A stretch of DNA of 64,000 bases from the NCBI RefSeq assembly GCF_036417845.1, contig NC_089994.1, positions 16,014,001-16,078,000 on the forward strand, given 5' to 3'. Source of the DNA: Apteryx mantelli. Its lineage: Eukaryota > Chordata > Aves > Apterygiformes > Apterygidae. The notes under the pieces were generated by a model, which made no database searches, was not told the DNA's origin, and worked only from the letters and a program-made list of their open reading frames with translations. Positions 1-12,218 of the stretch are shown here, one piece after another (position 1 is the stretch's first letter; every line of letters starts with the position of its first letter). A program made the position numbers and the translations under genes.

Positions 1-25
1 CGGCACCGGGACCGCCGCCTCTTAC

Positions 26-130
26 CTCAGGGGACTCCGGGCAGGCGCCGCGCGAGCATCACCGCCCCTCCTGCGCCTGCGCGGCGCATGCGCCCGCTGC
101 ACGGCGCGGGCAGCCCCACCCACGCTTGCT
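26..130 (-). other. MTRFR: First exon of divergent gene, probably MTRFR (C12orf65)
   Basis: Read on the minus strand, the sequence ends in CTGAG followed by GTAAG, a near-perfect splice donor whose exon side ends at 26. The exon lies in the CpG island, head to head with MPHOSPH9. In human, the gene in this position is MTRFR (C12orf65), a mitochondrial peptide-release factor with a non-coding first exon. The exon holds a 20-codon open frame (ATG at 89-87, stop TGA at 29-27) that ends one base before the exon edge, so it would be an upstream ORF rather than the main product. The 5' end is not determined (130 is a guess) and the assignment rests on synteny, because no coding sequence of the gene is in the window. 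Confidence 0.5.
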
Positions 131-483
131 TCAAAGCATGCGCAGCTAATGAGGGGGTGGCGACCATCCAGCGGCTTGGGCTACAGCCAGGCTAATTGGT
201 CCCCGAGAAGCCAATCGCTGCTTAAGGGGCGGGCTTACGCACGCGTCGCCTGCGTTACCAATCAGGCTCTGGGAAGCCGTCCGGCGCGTAGCCGCACCAG
301 CCAATCCCCTCGCGACGACGTGAGTACCTTTCCACGTAACCAATCAGAGAGTAAGGCGCGGCCACGCGCGCGGCCAAGACGACCAATCACCGAGCGGAGC
401 CCCGTCTTGGGTGCCCTCTACCGCACCACGTTCGAATCGCGGCCGCCAATCGCGGGGAAGGAGGCGGGGGGCCGCGCTTGTTT

Positions 484-558
484 ACCGCCTAACGGTCGCC
501 GCAGGAAGCAGCCCTCGTCCCGCCGCGGACGCCTCCTCGTGGGCTCTTGGAAATGCGG
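484..558 (+). other. MPHOSPH9: MPHOSPH9 untranslated exon 1 (candidate)
   Basis: The first coding exon (from 3454) begins with a CAG acceptor and only 26 nt of leader, so an upstream non-coding exon is needed. The best donor just downstream of the CCAAT/CHR block is GG|GTAGGA with the exon ending at 558. A second donor-like site follows at about 763 (GGGGCAG|GTGCCC). The transcription start is not determined; 484 is a guess placing it shortly after the CHR-type motif. Confidence 0.4.
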
Positions 559-829
559 GTAGGAACCGGGCGAGCCCCGAGGCAGCCCGCGGGGCGGGCG
601 CCGGCCGTGCCGACGTACTTGGCCGCGTCCCAGCGCCCCGGGGCCGCCGTCACCGCGCCGCCCTCCTTCGCCCCTTCAGCCCGCCCCCTCCCTGATAAGT
701 GGCGGGCCCGCCGGCCAATCGGGGGCGGTGGCGCTGTCAACACTCCGGAGCGCGAGGGGCAGGTGCCCAATGGGAGCGTGGGGGCGGAGCGTGGGGGGGT
801 GAGCGGGCGGGTGGGGGAGGAGCCACTGT

Positions 830-1452
830 GGGGGGCAGAGGTGGGGGGGGTTAGTTATGGGGAGAGGGGCCCTGAGAGGGGGCAGAGCTGAGGAGAGGGG
901 TCCTGAGGGGAGACAGGGCGGGAGAGGAGGTCAGTTGTGGTGAGAGGGACCCGGAGGGGAGTCAGTTATGGAGAGAGGGACCTTGACAGGGGACAGAGCT
1001 GTGGAGGAGGTCAGTTATGGGGAGAGGGGCCCCTGGGGGGGGGACAGAGCTGTGGAGGGGGTCAGTTATGGGGAGAGGGGCCCCTGGGGGGGGACAGAGC
1101 TGTGGAGGGGGTCAGTTATGGGGAGAGGGGCCCCTGGGGGGGGGGACAGAGCTGTGGAGGGGGTCAGTTATGGGGAGAGGGGCCCCTGGGGGGGGGGACA
1201 GAGCTGTGGAGGGGGTCAGTTATGGGGAGAGGGGCCCCTGGGGGGGGACAGAGCTGTGGAGGAGGTCAGTTATGGGGAGAGGGGCCCCTGGGGGGGGCGA
1301 CAGAGCTGTGGAGGGGGTCAGTTATGGGGAGAGGGGCCCCTGGGGGGGACAGAGCTGTGGAGGGGGTCAGTTATGGGGAGAGGGGCCCCTGGGGGGGACA
1401 GAGCTGTGGAGGGGGTCAGTTATGGGGAGAGGGGCCCCTGGGGGGGGAAGGG
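830..1452 (+). repeat. G-rich minisatellite, ~50-bp units, in MPHOSPH9 intron 1
   Basis: Near-identical units carry CAGTTATGGGGAGAGGGGCC, a run of G, then GACAGAGCTGTGGAGG. CAGTTATG-type starts fall at 1012, 1063, 1113, 1165, 1217, 1267, 1319, 1368 and 1417, giving steps of 49-52 bp. Almost all the length variation comes from the G-run after CCCCT. Units between 830 and 1010 are degenerate, so the array looks as if it grew from its 5' side. Because the units are stop-free, the array reads open in all three forward frames, but this is a by-product of composition and not a gene. The plus strand is strongly G-rich and prone to G-quadruplex and R-loop formation. Confidence 0.95.
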
Positions 1453-3008
1453 GGCAGAGACTGTGGGGCAAATCCTGAGTGGGCTGTGACATTAGAGCCC
1501 ATTAGAGCCCTGTCCCTTGGCAGGGCCCCCTGGGGAGCCTGGTGTGTGGGGACCTGGCACTGTGCAATGTCATGGGGAAGCAGGGATCTGAGGTGCCCAT
1601 GTCACTGCTTGGTGATGTGCAAGGAGTAAAAAGAAACAGTGATGGGATCTTGCCCAGGGCCACAGTCTCCAGGTCTTCGCTGGCCCCAGGTTTTTACATT
1701 TAAAAGCAGCGCTGGTGCATATGAGGTCAAATACCTAATAGCTTGGCTTTTTAATTCAACTCTTTTATGTAAGGACTCAGAGTTATAAAAGCTTGTTCTG
1801 TGCTATGGAAACAACAGATGACAGCTTAGCTGTTACCCAGTGCTGTTACAGCTCACTTAATATATATATTTTTTGCTGCGAACAGGCTTCTTCTGATGAG
1901 GTTATGAAACGAGCCTGTGTCATGGTTAAGTCCCACCCTGCTGCTCTGCTGCTGAGATAGGCCACCCATGATTTCATCCTGGGGCGCTGGGGGTGACTGA
2001 TGTAACCCCCACCATATCCATCCAGCTGCTTCTGAGGCGCTTGCTGCTTCTGCCAGGTTAGGTGCCTCATAACCTTAAAGTCTTCCAGACTCCTGACCAC
2101 TAGAAAAGGAAGAAAGACTTTCTTTCAATTTATCCCAAGAAGGTCTGTCAAAGGGATATGTGTATCTGTGCTAAACTCTTTCCAGTTCTTGCTTTTTTGA
2201 GTCCTAATCAAAGGAGATAGCTTGAGTGACTATCTGGAAAACATTTTTCTGTTTTACTGGAGTCTGTTTGGCCTCAGTAGTAAAATCAGTCCGTGTCTAC
2301 TAGCTTCCTTCCAGTGGAAATCAGTTTTTATACTTCCAAAACTGTCTGTACAAGATATATATCAAAGAGCTATGTACTTAGAAATAATGAAAGCGTAAAT
2401 CTACAAAAGGCAGTGGCATGTCCTTGTAAGCACTGTAAAGAACGATGGTCATGCAGTAAAGGTATTGGCCTGCTGTAAGGGAGCAGGGATTTATTAGCTT
2501 TCTCACAGACTACTGGGATAACATTACTTGATGTCTCTTTCTGTTCTCCATCCTTTAAATGATCATAAGGTTTTTCTTCAGTATTGGGACATAGGATAAA
2601 TTCACTAGGGCATAGAAGATGCTACAATAAGCACTACAGAAAAACTGATTAATCTATATTTTGTGGTTTACCTTAATGAAAGTATGGAAACTGGAAGCAT
2701 ATTCTAGTCTCCTACAGCAATTCTTGTAAACTGCTGTTTTTGAGGGCCTAAAGACCTTAGGGCAGTTCTTTCATATATATTTATTTATTTATGCTGTTTG
2801 CAATTAACCAGCTCCTGTTTTTTAGCTACTGTGGGATTTCAGTTTGACTACATTTTATTGTTAATTAATAAGGAATCTGTCCTGAACAGTTTTAATGCTT
2901 TTTGAATTAATGCTATACAGTAATAATAAGTATTCTGTGAAAAAAGTAAGACAAATATCACACAAGCAAATAACCATAGTGGAAGAATTGGTCAGCGGCA
3001 ATCTAATT

Positions 3009-3172
3009 CAGCATTTCTCAAAGAAAAAATTTTTTTGTTTGTTTTCTTATAGCCAAGGTGCAGATTCCCATTCAGCAGATTTAAATATATTGACAATGGG
3101 CCCTTTTTTCTTAATTGTGTTTCATGGAAGTCTTAAAAACAGTCTGTGGAGCCCCAGATTAAAGAACCACTG
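3009..3172 (-). mobile_element. Candidate hAT/Charlie-like MITE relic
   Basis: On the minus strand the block begins CAGTGGTTCTTTAATCTGGG and continues with GCTCCACAGACTG, which resembles the ends of non-autonomous hAT elements. The other end, CAGCATTTCTCAAAG, matches it as an imperfect terminal inverted repeat (about 9 of 14 positions). I cannot see a convincing 8-bp target duplication, so this is a tentative, degraded element. Confidence 0.35.
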
Positions 3173-3453
3173 CTCTGCCTGGAATGTTTTGGATTCAGAC
3201 ACCCCTTTTAGCCCTGACTAACTGTCATGGGCAGCTAGAAATCTCTTTTTGATGTGTAGGCGTCCCAGCAAGTACAAGGCAGGCTAAATAACTGCAAGCA
3301 TAGCACAGGCAAGAAAAAGAGGTTTTTGGAGTGCTAGCATTTTCAGAGTGGTTTGGCTGAAATAACTGTCTCTTTAATCAGGTTTGGTTTCTTCAAACAA
3401 CAAAACCAAATGGCTTGTTGAAATAGGAGCGTGATATTTCTTTATATTTGCAG

Positions 3454-3586
3454 GATAACATCATACTTGGACATAAGATATGGAAAACTGTGACTTAGTG
3501 AACGCTGTACAAGAAATCCCTTCAGCTTCTGCAGACACTGATGCCAGAAATACCCACAACTCTGTCTTTAACTTGAATTCTAACAG
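3454..3586 (+). CDS. MPHOSPH9: MPHOSPH9 exon 2 (start codon)
   Basis: TTTGCAG acceptor and AACAG|GTGATA donor. The ATG at 3480 has G at -3 and G at +4, and an in-frame TAA lies two codons upstream. It encodes residues 1-35, beginning MENCDLVNAVQ, similar to the human N-terminus. It ends in phase 2. Confidence 0.95.
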
Positions 3587-6500
3587 GTGATATGCTAAAG
3601 AAATTCCTAAAAAAAATATTTTTATTAATTTTGTTTTGCATATATAGTATGCTTTTACAATAACATTATTATTAAGATGAAATTATCTGTAGTATATTTT
3701 AGTTTTCTTTACGGTTGCAGGTATAACTTAATGCTTAATGTGACAATGAGATAAAAGTCTTACTGAAAGAAGTGTCATATCTTCCTTAAACTTCTATCGC
3801 CTTGCATCTCTTGAAATGGAGAAAAAAAAAAAACACCACTAACTTGGAGAGATTACAAGAGATTGTTCTTTGGAAAGATCATATGCTATGTTAAATCATT
3901 TGTAGAGAACAGTGGCTCAGAAAAACTGAATTGTTTTTCTGTTCAGTGCCCAAGATACTCTCAGTGAACAAGAATGGCAAATGTGGACTAATGGCCTAAG
4001 TTACAGCTCAGGAGAGGTTCTACTTGAATGACCTGTTAAGATGATAATTACACGTCACTTATTACACATATAACCTCTCAGATGGAGGCAGTAGTCTCAG
4101 ACTTCATAAGGCATTTACACAGAAGCTTATATCTGTAAGCTTCTGACCTCAGAATCTATGAAGGAGAATTTAGACTTGATGAGAAGCTGTACTTATTGAC
4201 ATGTGTTAGTGAGCAATAATATTTGTGCTGCTTATGCTCTCTTCTTGGAAAGCTATTGTATTTTAGTAATATATGTGTAAGATGCACTTACATGTTGCAC
4301 TTACGTGATGCACTCTGGGGATTCTGTGACATTTTCTTGAAAATATTCTTATTAATGAATCAGTTATGTTTTTCCAGCATGATGAGCATCACAGTGTAAA
4401 TTAAGCATGTATTTCTTTTATACTAGTAGTATATTGTTTTGGCTACTATGTTGGACATCTGGCACAATAAATAATTGAAATGTTTTTCCTCATGTTTCAG
4501 TAGAAGTCCCTCACCCAATCCCAATGGAGTTTCTGGTTACTCAGGGAATACCAGGTCCTCATTAATACCTGGTTCTGTTGAAGTGCTTGCCTCCTTTATG
4601 CAAGATATCCAGAACGTTGGAAGTGCTGACTCAGAAACTGTGAAGAACTGTGAGGTATTTGATGCTAAGGCTTATTTAATAAAAATTATTCATGAATAAG
4701 TTTTGCATTTTGGAAGACAAGTCTAATGATGGTACAGGTTAGCAGTATTGCTATTTATGCTTATTGTTGGAACAAGTTCTTTTACAATATTATGAACTAA
4801 TCACTTAAATGGATTTAATTGCAATCTTACATTAGGGTTTTTATATATGTGTGTTTTACAATTACAATACTGGCATGAATATCTTTTCAAAGTTATTGAT
4901 ATTTTAAATATCTACAGAAATTTTGAATTGAAAGATTTTAAACCTCTAAAATCAAAACACTTCAGACTGAAGTCTTGCAGCAGTGATATAAAAACAGAGT
5001 TGGAACTTAGAAAAGTGATCCTAGAACTCAGAAGCGTTGCTTTCCTGAAAATAGCTGTTTCAGCTGCATCACTTATTTATTCCATTTGTAGAGAGGTGTA
5101 GATGATTATTTTGCTTTCAGATTAAAAACTACACACAGATTCATTATTTAGGTATGTTGAGCTAGTTCTCTCAAGTCCTTGTTTTTTTTAACTTTTGTCT
5201 TCGTCCTTTTTTATTTTAAATTCTGTCATTATTTTTGTCTCCACAAAGAATATCAAGTTTCCACACCATGGGCGGCTTTGTGCAAAATTTTTGAGCTTTC
5301 TGGCTGTGCTCCAACAAAATATCTCTTGACAGATGCTTCTTTCGGTGCTTGTGAACAGCTCCAAGAAAAGAATATAAATGTGTGTGTCTAGGCACGTGTT
5401 TTGTGTCTTTTGTTTGAAATATCAGGCTCTATAAACACTGGTGTAAAAGTAGTTTTTAAATTTAGGAGTTTAACACGTATTAAGAACACTATATAGTTGT
5501 CCTTCTATTTTTGTTTTCACTAAATAGTTTTGTGTCTTGGCTTTTGGCTAGGCTGTTGAAAGGAAGGACTTCCGTATTAAAGGAAATGGCTGACTGGACA
5601 GAGGGATGTTTAATTATCAGTTTTAAAATTGCTCATATTTTATTGAACTGGAATCAACCTTTCCAATATTTGACTGTATTTTCCTTCCAGTTGTTCCTTC
5701 CTTTAACTTAGTTGCTTCATCTTTAGAATGTCTTTTTTTTTTTTTTTTTTTTTAAACCAAACTTAAATTGTAAAGATGTGTTATTTTGTTATCTAGAAGG
5801 ATCTTTTTTCAATTAATGTGTCTATAGCAATTTGTTTCCTTTGAGTGACATGATAGGACTCTGCATGTGTTGTAGGGTGGATAACCAGAGTGCAGTTATT
5901 AAAATTTGTATTACATTAACACCTAAAGATAAGATTGAATAATTGTGTAGCTGGAATAAAAGTTAAGAGATGCAATATGATTGTGCCTTAATTATTTAAT
6001 TTTATGGTTTAATAGACGAGGTGGCTACAGTTATTCAGACTGGTGGAAAAACAATGTCAAGAACAAATAGTTGCCCAGCAAGAGCAGTTCCACCATCAAA
6101 TTCAAGTAAGTATTTGTTCATGTGGGTAGATTAGGCTTAGTGTTTTGGTTTTTTTTAAATCCCCCCCCCCCCCCATTTTTTTTTCTACCTCTTCTTCCCC
6201 CTGTCCAAAGAATACAGTATGGTCTCTGACACTGCTGTATTTTTCTGTAAGTGTGCTGGGACTGATAATTCTTCCAAAGGGCAGTTAGTTAATGGGAGTG
6301 CATGATTGGACTGCTGACTTGCAGGATGCATCTTTCAGATAGCCTTGGCTAATTAATGAAGTAACTGATAGGAAGCACTTCAGAAGTGATGATTCTTGGA
6401 GTGTTTAATTTCAGTTCAGTTCTGTTTTCACAAATGTTTGGTTCAGAATGCCCACACAGTAATTGGATTTTAAGTACAGCTTGTTTTGTATTAACTGCTA

Positions 6501-9500
6501 GAATGTATCAGTTCTAATTTCGAGACAGTGTATTCTTCTCTCCATCAGAAAACATTATGTAACTTGTAATTCCCTTGTATAGATAGTATATAGCATAGGA
6601 AAACATTCATTGTAGTAGTTGAACATCTATTTCACAATTTAGTTGAATAATCTCCCTTTCTAAGAATAAAAAATGACTCAAATGTGAAGATTCACGTTTT
6701 TGTTGAACCATATTTATCCATTAAAACAGAACAAAAGAAATGTATATGTGTGTATGAAAGATGGTAATTCTATAAATATGTAATACTTAATATCTTCATC
6801 ATTTTGGTTGCTGTTTTTCCCTTCCCTTTCTTGATGCCCTCTACACTAGTAGTAATCAACAGTTCCAGAATTGAATTAACAAGAGGTACTGTCCTTTTCT
6901 TTTATCCTATCTCCTGTTTCTTCCCCCCGCCCCCTGCCTTTTTTCCCCTCCTGTCTTGTTATTTTTGTCCCACCAGTATCTCCTTACCCTCGTATTTCCT
7001 GTCTCATACTGTAGCGGTTTGATTTACTTGTTGCTAATGATAGCCTGACTAATCCATTGTGTTGACTTTGCCAGTTTTGTCTTTATTAATAGGAAAGGCT
7101 ACCTCTGGAAGAGCTGAGTTTGTGGTATCAAGAGGGATTTACTAACTGCATGAGTTGTCACACTAAATATAAAATCAATGGCCGTAACTTACTTCCAGTT
7201 GTATGAATGCATTAGATAAAATAGATGGAGCTGTTCCAAACTTAAACTGGTGTATCAGTGAACTAGCAGAAACACTGAAATACAGGGAACTCAACACACT
7301 TTGATACTAAAAAGACAAAATGAATGACCTACTAGTTGGGATAGAAAAGCAAGATGTGCTTTCAGCATTGACGTGACTCTGAGATAAGATTTGCTCTATG
7401 CTGTGTTTCAAGACCAGCTGTGCTTATGAAAATAAATCTTCATCCTTATTGGATCAAGGATCAAAAGACCTTGAGTTCATGTTGGAATCACAGTGCTGGA
7501 ATTGCAGTCCTCAGCTTATGTGAACTATACACTAAAAGAAAATTGTGCTAATGATGAACTATCACCAGCTATGGATCCTTCCCAAGTCAAGTTTTTATTT
7601 AAGATAATAAAAACAAACAAAAAAAGCCACCTATAGTCCCAAAACTTTATACAAATCTTCATACTGAGTGTCATTTTCCTTTTTTTTTTTTTTTTTTTTT
7701 TCCCCTTCTCTTGGAGTTATTTGTGGCTATGCAAGGAGACATAAAAGTGCTGCTTAATTGGAATACTAACCTTTCACCTTTCCCACACAAGGTATTAATG
7801 ACAAAGATTAAATGTCAGCAGAGAATCTGATCAGTTTGTTTTCCTCAGTTCTGTTTCTTCCCTTTTGTTCTGTGTTCCCTATCTTCCCTGGCAGAATTGA
7901 ATCATAGAATTAAATCACAAGTGATTATTGCATTCATGATTGAAATCATTAGCACACCAAAAAACTTGAAATTACGGCAGAAACTTCATCCTTAAGTCTT
8001 AATTTAAACATAGGAGGCTTGATTCTGAGTAGTGTTATATTTATTTTCTTCTGAAACTAAGCCTTGTTTTCTTTTTTTAATTACATACTTCCAGAGAAAG
8101 AACGATTTTTTTGTGTTCAATTTGTCCCTTCCACTTGGTATTCATATGTGAGTAATGTATTGTAGTTCTATGAAAAAACATTAGTAGAGTCCCATGCTCT
8201 TAAAATTATTGAACTTTGAGATTTTTCCAGGGGGAATTAGTTTTGAATGTGCTCTTGAAAACAGCTAAATACTTTGGTCTTGCAGTGTGTAACACAAGTT
8301 GTGCGCACATGCGGAGTTCAGTAGTCTCAGTGCAGCTCTGCAGAAGCCCAGGTCCCTGGCCACAGAACGTGGACGTTAACATGAAATCTCTTCATAGCCC
8401 TTGACAAAAGCATCAGTTGTTTCTTGGAGCTGCTTCAGTATACCTGTATGCAACTATAAGCCATTTAAAAATATTGTTTACCTAATATACCGAAATACCT
8501 CTTATTGTGGACTTAAATGAAATAACCTGTTAAATCTCTTCAGGTGATCTAGTTACAGGTTTGCTCTGCTCTATCAGATATCAAAACAATCAAAACGTAA
8601 ACCTTTGTATCATGTGAACTACCTAATAACTTATTATCTAAATCGGATATTTTAAAGCCAAGTTTTATGCGAATAATCTTACAGAGGTACATTATTCCTA
8701 TTAGTGTAATAGAGTAATAGTTTATACTTCCATTAAAGCATCCTTCTAATCTTAGGAAATTTATCTCCAAGTTTTAATTATTTCGGACCTAAATTTAGCA
8801 AAGGATCTTTGTCCGCTTTTAATGACATGCTTAGATAATTTATATTTGAGCAGGTGGTTGGTAAAATGCTATAATTCTGAAGGCATGTAGCTAATACACA
8901 TGCATGTTTTTACATTAATAAATGACTATGGAGACCAGTAATTCACTGCTTGAAATTAAGAGTTGTTACCATGCACATTTTACTGTTATGCACAGAATGC
9001 ATATGTTTACTTTATGCATGAGATGTCTACATATTGAAAAATTTAATAGGAGTTATTTGAAATAAGCATTCTAATTCTGTTATTAGTAACACGAATTGAA
9101 GAGGGATTAAAATATAAATATGACTTGTGGCATGATCTTTTTTTTTTTTTTTCTTCTTCTTCTTTTCTCTCTTTAGCTGATTCAGAATGAGATAAGGGAG
9201 TTAGTGAAACTGCAGACCAGCAATTGGGGTGCCGGCAAGAGCAGAAGTTTGCCTGCCAAACTTACAGACACTTTTTCTTCATTAGAAAGTCAAATGGGGT
9301 TGCGTTCTGAAATCTTTGAAGGAAATGAGTGCATTGTCAATCAGCTTAAATCTAATGAAGCAGAAAGTCAGCCAAATGCATCTGCTTTGCATCAGGAATG
9401 TTTTGCAAGTGATGTTTCAGTGAGTAGGGGGTATGGTACCCTTTCTGCTTCCGAACTGAACCCTGACAAATCTACTGACATTAGCGAGTGCACAGACTAC

Positions 9501-12183
9501 ATGGAGAAAACTTCACAAGGACAGGGTGATGCAGCAGTATTGCAGAGAGATGCAGTCGTAGCCAGTGTTCAAAATAAAAGAGAACTTTCACCGAAAAAAA
9601 CAGAGGAAAATTGTCCATCAGGAAGGAATGATGTTTTAGTTTTTCCTGCTGAATTTGAACATAAGGTTAATGAAGCTCAATGCGGAAAAATAAACAGGTA
9701 AGTGGTAAACTTTATATATAAAGTATATGATAGACAGACCCCATTCAGTAAGCATCTGTTGGTACCCATAAACACGTAAGAATTGAATGAAACTTCTTGA
9801 ATGTAAAAAATACATCTACCAAGCAGTATAATGTATTTGATTAGCTTGACACTTCTGCGTGATGCACGCTTTACATCTGCGGTATTCATGTCTTGTAGGT
9901 TCATTGGAAAAACACAATGGCTTTTTATTGTAAATATGAGCTAAGATGCAGTTTGCATACAGTGTTTTATCTGTGTGACAGAATTTTAGGTGCTGATTAT
10001 CAATTTTAAATGACTGATATTTTGCTATTGTGTTCAAGTAGCCTTTCCTGCTAGCTTATATGCATGCATTACAGTAATAAATTGTATCAAAAAACAGCCA
10101 GACACAAAATGCTCTCCTCTCTTCCCTGCCCCGTATCCAATCTGGTGGAACAACCAGAACTTGAGATTGGCCAGCCACTTCGGCTGGTCTGTGAGCAGTA
10201 ATATTGACCAAATCCTTCTGTGGCTGCACAGAATTTAACAGCATACTGTGCTCTCTCTGTCAGACTGGATTGTAAAGGCAGTGGCTTCAGATGGCCATGA
10301 GCTATATCAGAGGTCACGTGGGCAGCATGTTGCCTGTGAGTTCCTGATAGTAGTTTGCAGAGAAAAAGAACTTTCTCTTCATGGAAAAACAGCGGATTGT
10401 GACAATGAACTTGCATTTTACTAGTACATAATAAAACACAGAACCAGCTTCCTTTAGAGGAATGGATTTGGAAATGTGTCACCTCAGAGTACAGGGCAGA
10501 CCATGACCGCGTCGGTATGCAAGTTCTCTTCCTCCTTTCCGTTGGGATTTATTCCAGTATTCAATTCATCTTGTACCATTCCATGAGTTTAGTCATTGCA
10601 ATTCATGGAGAACTTGCTAGGTGGGGTATGTATTACTACCAGGAAAGCTGAGGGCTGGAGAAGCTCAATTCCGGTATGTTTTTCATTTAAAAAAACAAAA
10701 CAAAAAAAAATTAAGAAAACTTTGAAATCATTGACATGTGACATTTTGCCCTTTTTATTTAAAAATGCACTTTTTTTTTTTGAAATTACCTTCTATTTCA
10801 AAATATGAACATGGTTGGAAGGAAGAGAGGGTTCATATCAAAATGGAATGGTTCACTTAACCCAAACTGGGATATATTTTTGAATTTTTAGTTGTAACAT
10901 TTTTCATTGTGTCAACTTTTTGTCCCAAACGGGGACAATATGTATTTTTTTCAAAAATGCATCTTTCAATGAAGTGGGAAATTGTTCCTCTTCTACTTCT
11001 AACAAGAATTTCAGGGTGTCTCTATTTCTTTCTGCTCATTTGCTTTTGTTTGTTTGTTTGTTCATTTGTTTGTTTTTTTTTTTCTATCTGTGTCTTGTTT
11101 TTATCTTTCTTATCCTTAAAGAGTAAGAGTCGATTGGGTTGGAAGGCCAGCTTAGTGTGTCCTAGCTCGTAATATCTTCTTTAAGGCCAGACTGAAAACA
11201 CAACAGTAAAAAAACACTTTACATTCTCACTTGATTTTGTGTTTCTGATCAGTGTCTGCTTGAGTTGCTGAAAAAGCAGGTGTCTGGCTAAAAATATGGT
11301 GCTCTTTGTTATGATTTGTTATAGTAGGAGAACTATTTTGATTATGGGTGCAGATGATCAGCAACTTTAAGGGTGGTGGTGGTGTTGAAAATCCCAGCCC
11401 TAAAATCAGTTTAATATCCATTATTTCTCATTGTTTTTCAAAAAATGCACAGAGGCAGTGCAATTTCAATGCATATCTTTCACGTAGAAGACTAAATTGA
11501 TTTCAATAGAGGTTATTTTTCTGTTGTAAAAGGGAATATATATGCGTATATATGTATTTACACACTGTTCATGTCTGTGCTTCTTACCGTGTAGTAAAAC
11601 TTTAACATCATGGGCACAGAAGTTGAAACAAAACCAACCAAAAAGAATAAATGCGGAAGAAGTACATGTGAACTCTATGCAAGGAAATGAGCAAGCAAAG
11701 AAATTAACTCTTGAGAATGTAAGTTGTCTTCTATTCTTGCCATTGGTATTCTTCCAGAGAGATATTTATGTTCTGATTTAGCATATGCTTTCACGCTTAG
11801 CTTTAAGCATTTGAGTAGTTCTGTGCTAATTCGTATGTTTAAAGTTAAACTTCCACGTGGGCAGAATTTACTTCTTGGATCATTCTGTATTTACTCACAT
11901 AGCTATTTTGGTTTGTTTTATTCCTTGCCTAGTTTTTGCCTTACCTTGCATCACTGGTGCAAATCCTTTCCTTACGGAGATAATGGTCCCATTCTCAACT
12001 GAAGCTTCAGCTCACAATAATTTATTGCACCATATCATTTTTTGAAGGATCTTATGTTTTCCAAATATTTGTCTTCCATTTCAGCTGGTAATCTCTCTTT
12101 TGGTACACAAGGTTGAATGGAAGGTGCTAAAGTCTTTGTGAGTTGAGGCATTAGTCGCTTGTGCAAGACAGACAGTATTTTTC

Positions 12184-12218
<35 letters not shown>

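Larger units (their letters stand above)
1..830. promoter_or_regulatory. CpG-island bidirectional promoter (MTRFR / MPHOSPH9)
   Basis: This is a GC- and CpG-rich block that ends abruptly where the G-rich minisatellite begins. It lies between a minus-strand splice donor at 25/24 and the plus-strand MPHOSPH9 gene, so it most likely fires in both directions. CCAAT boxes on the plus strand start at 211, 258, 301, 340, 383, 446, 715 and 767, and one ATTGG (reverse CCAAT) is at 195-199. A GC box lies near 225-233 and a TTCGAA site at 431-436. No TATA box is evident. CCAAT arrays with a downstream CHR-type site are known from genes switched on in G2/M through NF-Y and the DREAM/MMB complexes, which would suit an M-phase phosphoprotein. 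The regulation is inferred; the motifs are seen. Confidence 0.8.
559..3453 (+). other. MPHOSPH9 intron 1
   Basis: About 2.9 kb, assuming the donor at 558/559. It contains the end of the CpG island, the minisatellite, a non-repetitive GC-rich stretch to about 1650, then AT-rich DNA with short homopolymer runs. A probable old DNA-transposon relic sits at 3009-3172. I see no coding exon in it. Confidence 0.7.

Noticed and set aside
937-1629. Long repetitive open frames (up to 230 codons) in three forward frames
   Set aside because: They are the minisatellite read in each frame. The repeat unit lacks stops, unit lengths are not multiples of three, and nothing outside the array continues a protein.
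7890-7925. Possible CR1 LINE 3' end (AATCATAGAATT)
   Set aside because: Only about one unit of the typical terminal repeat is present and no CR1 sequence lies beside it.
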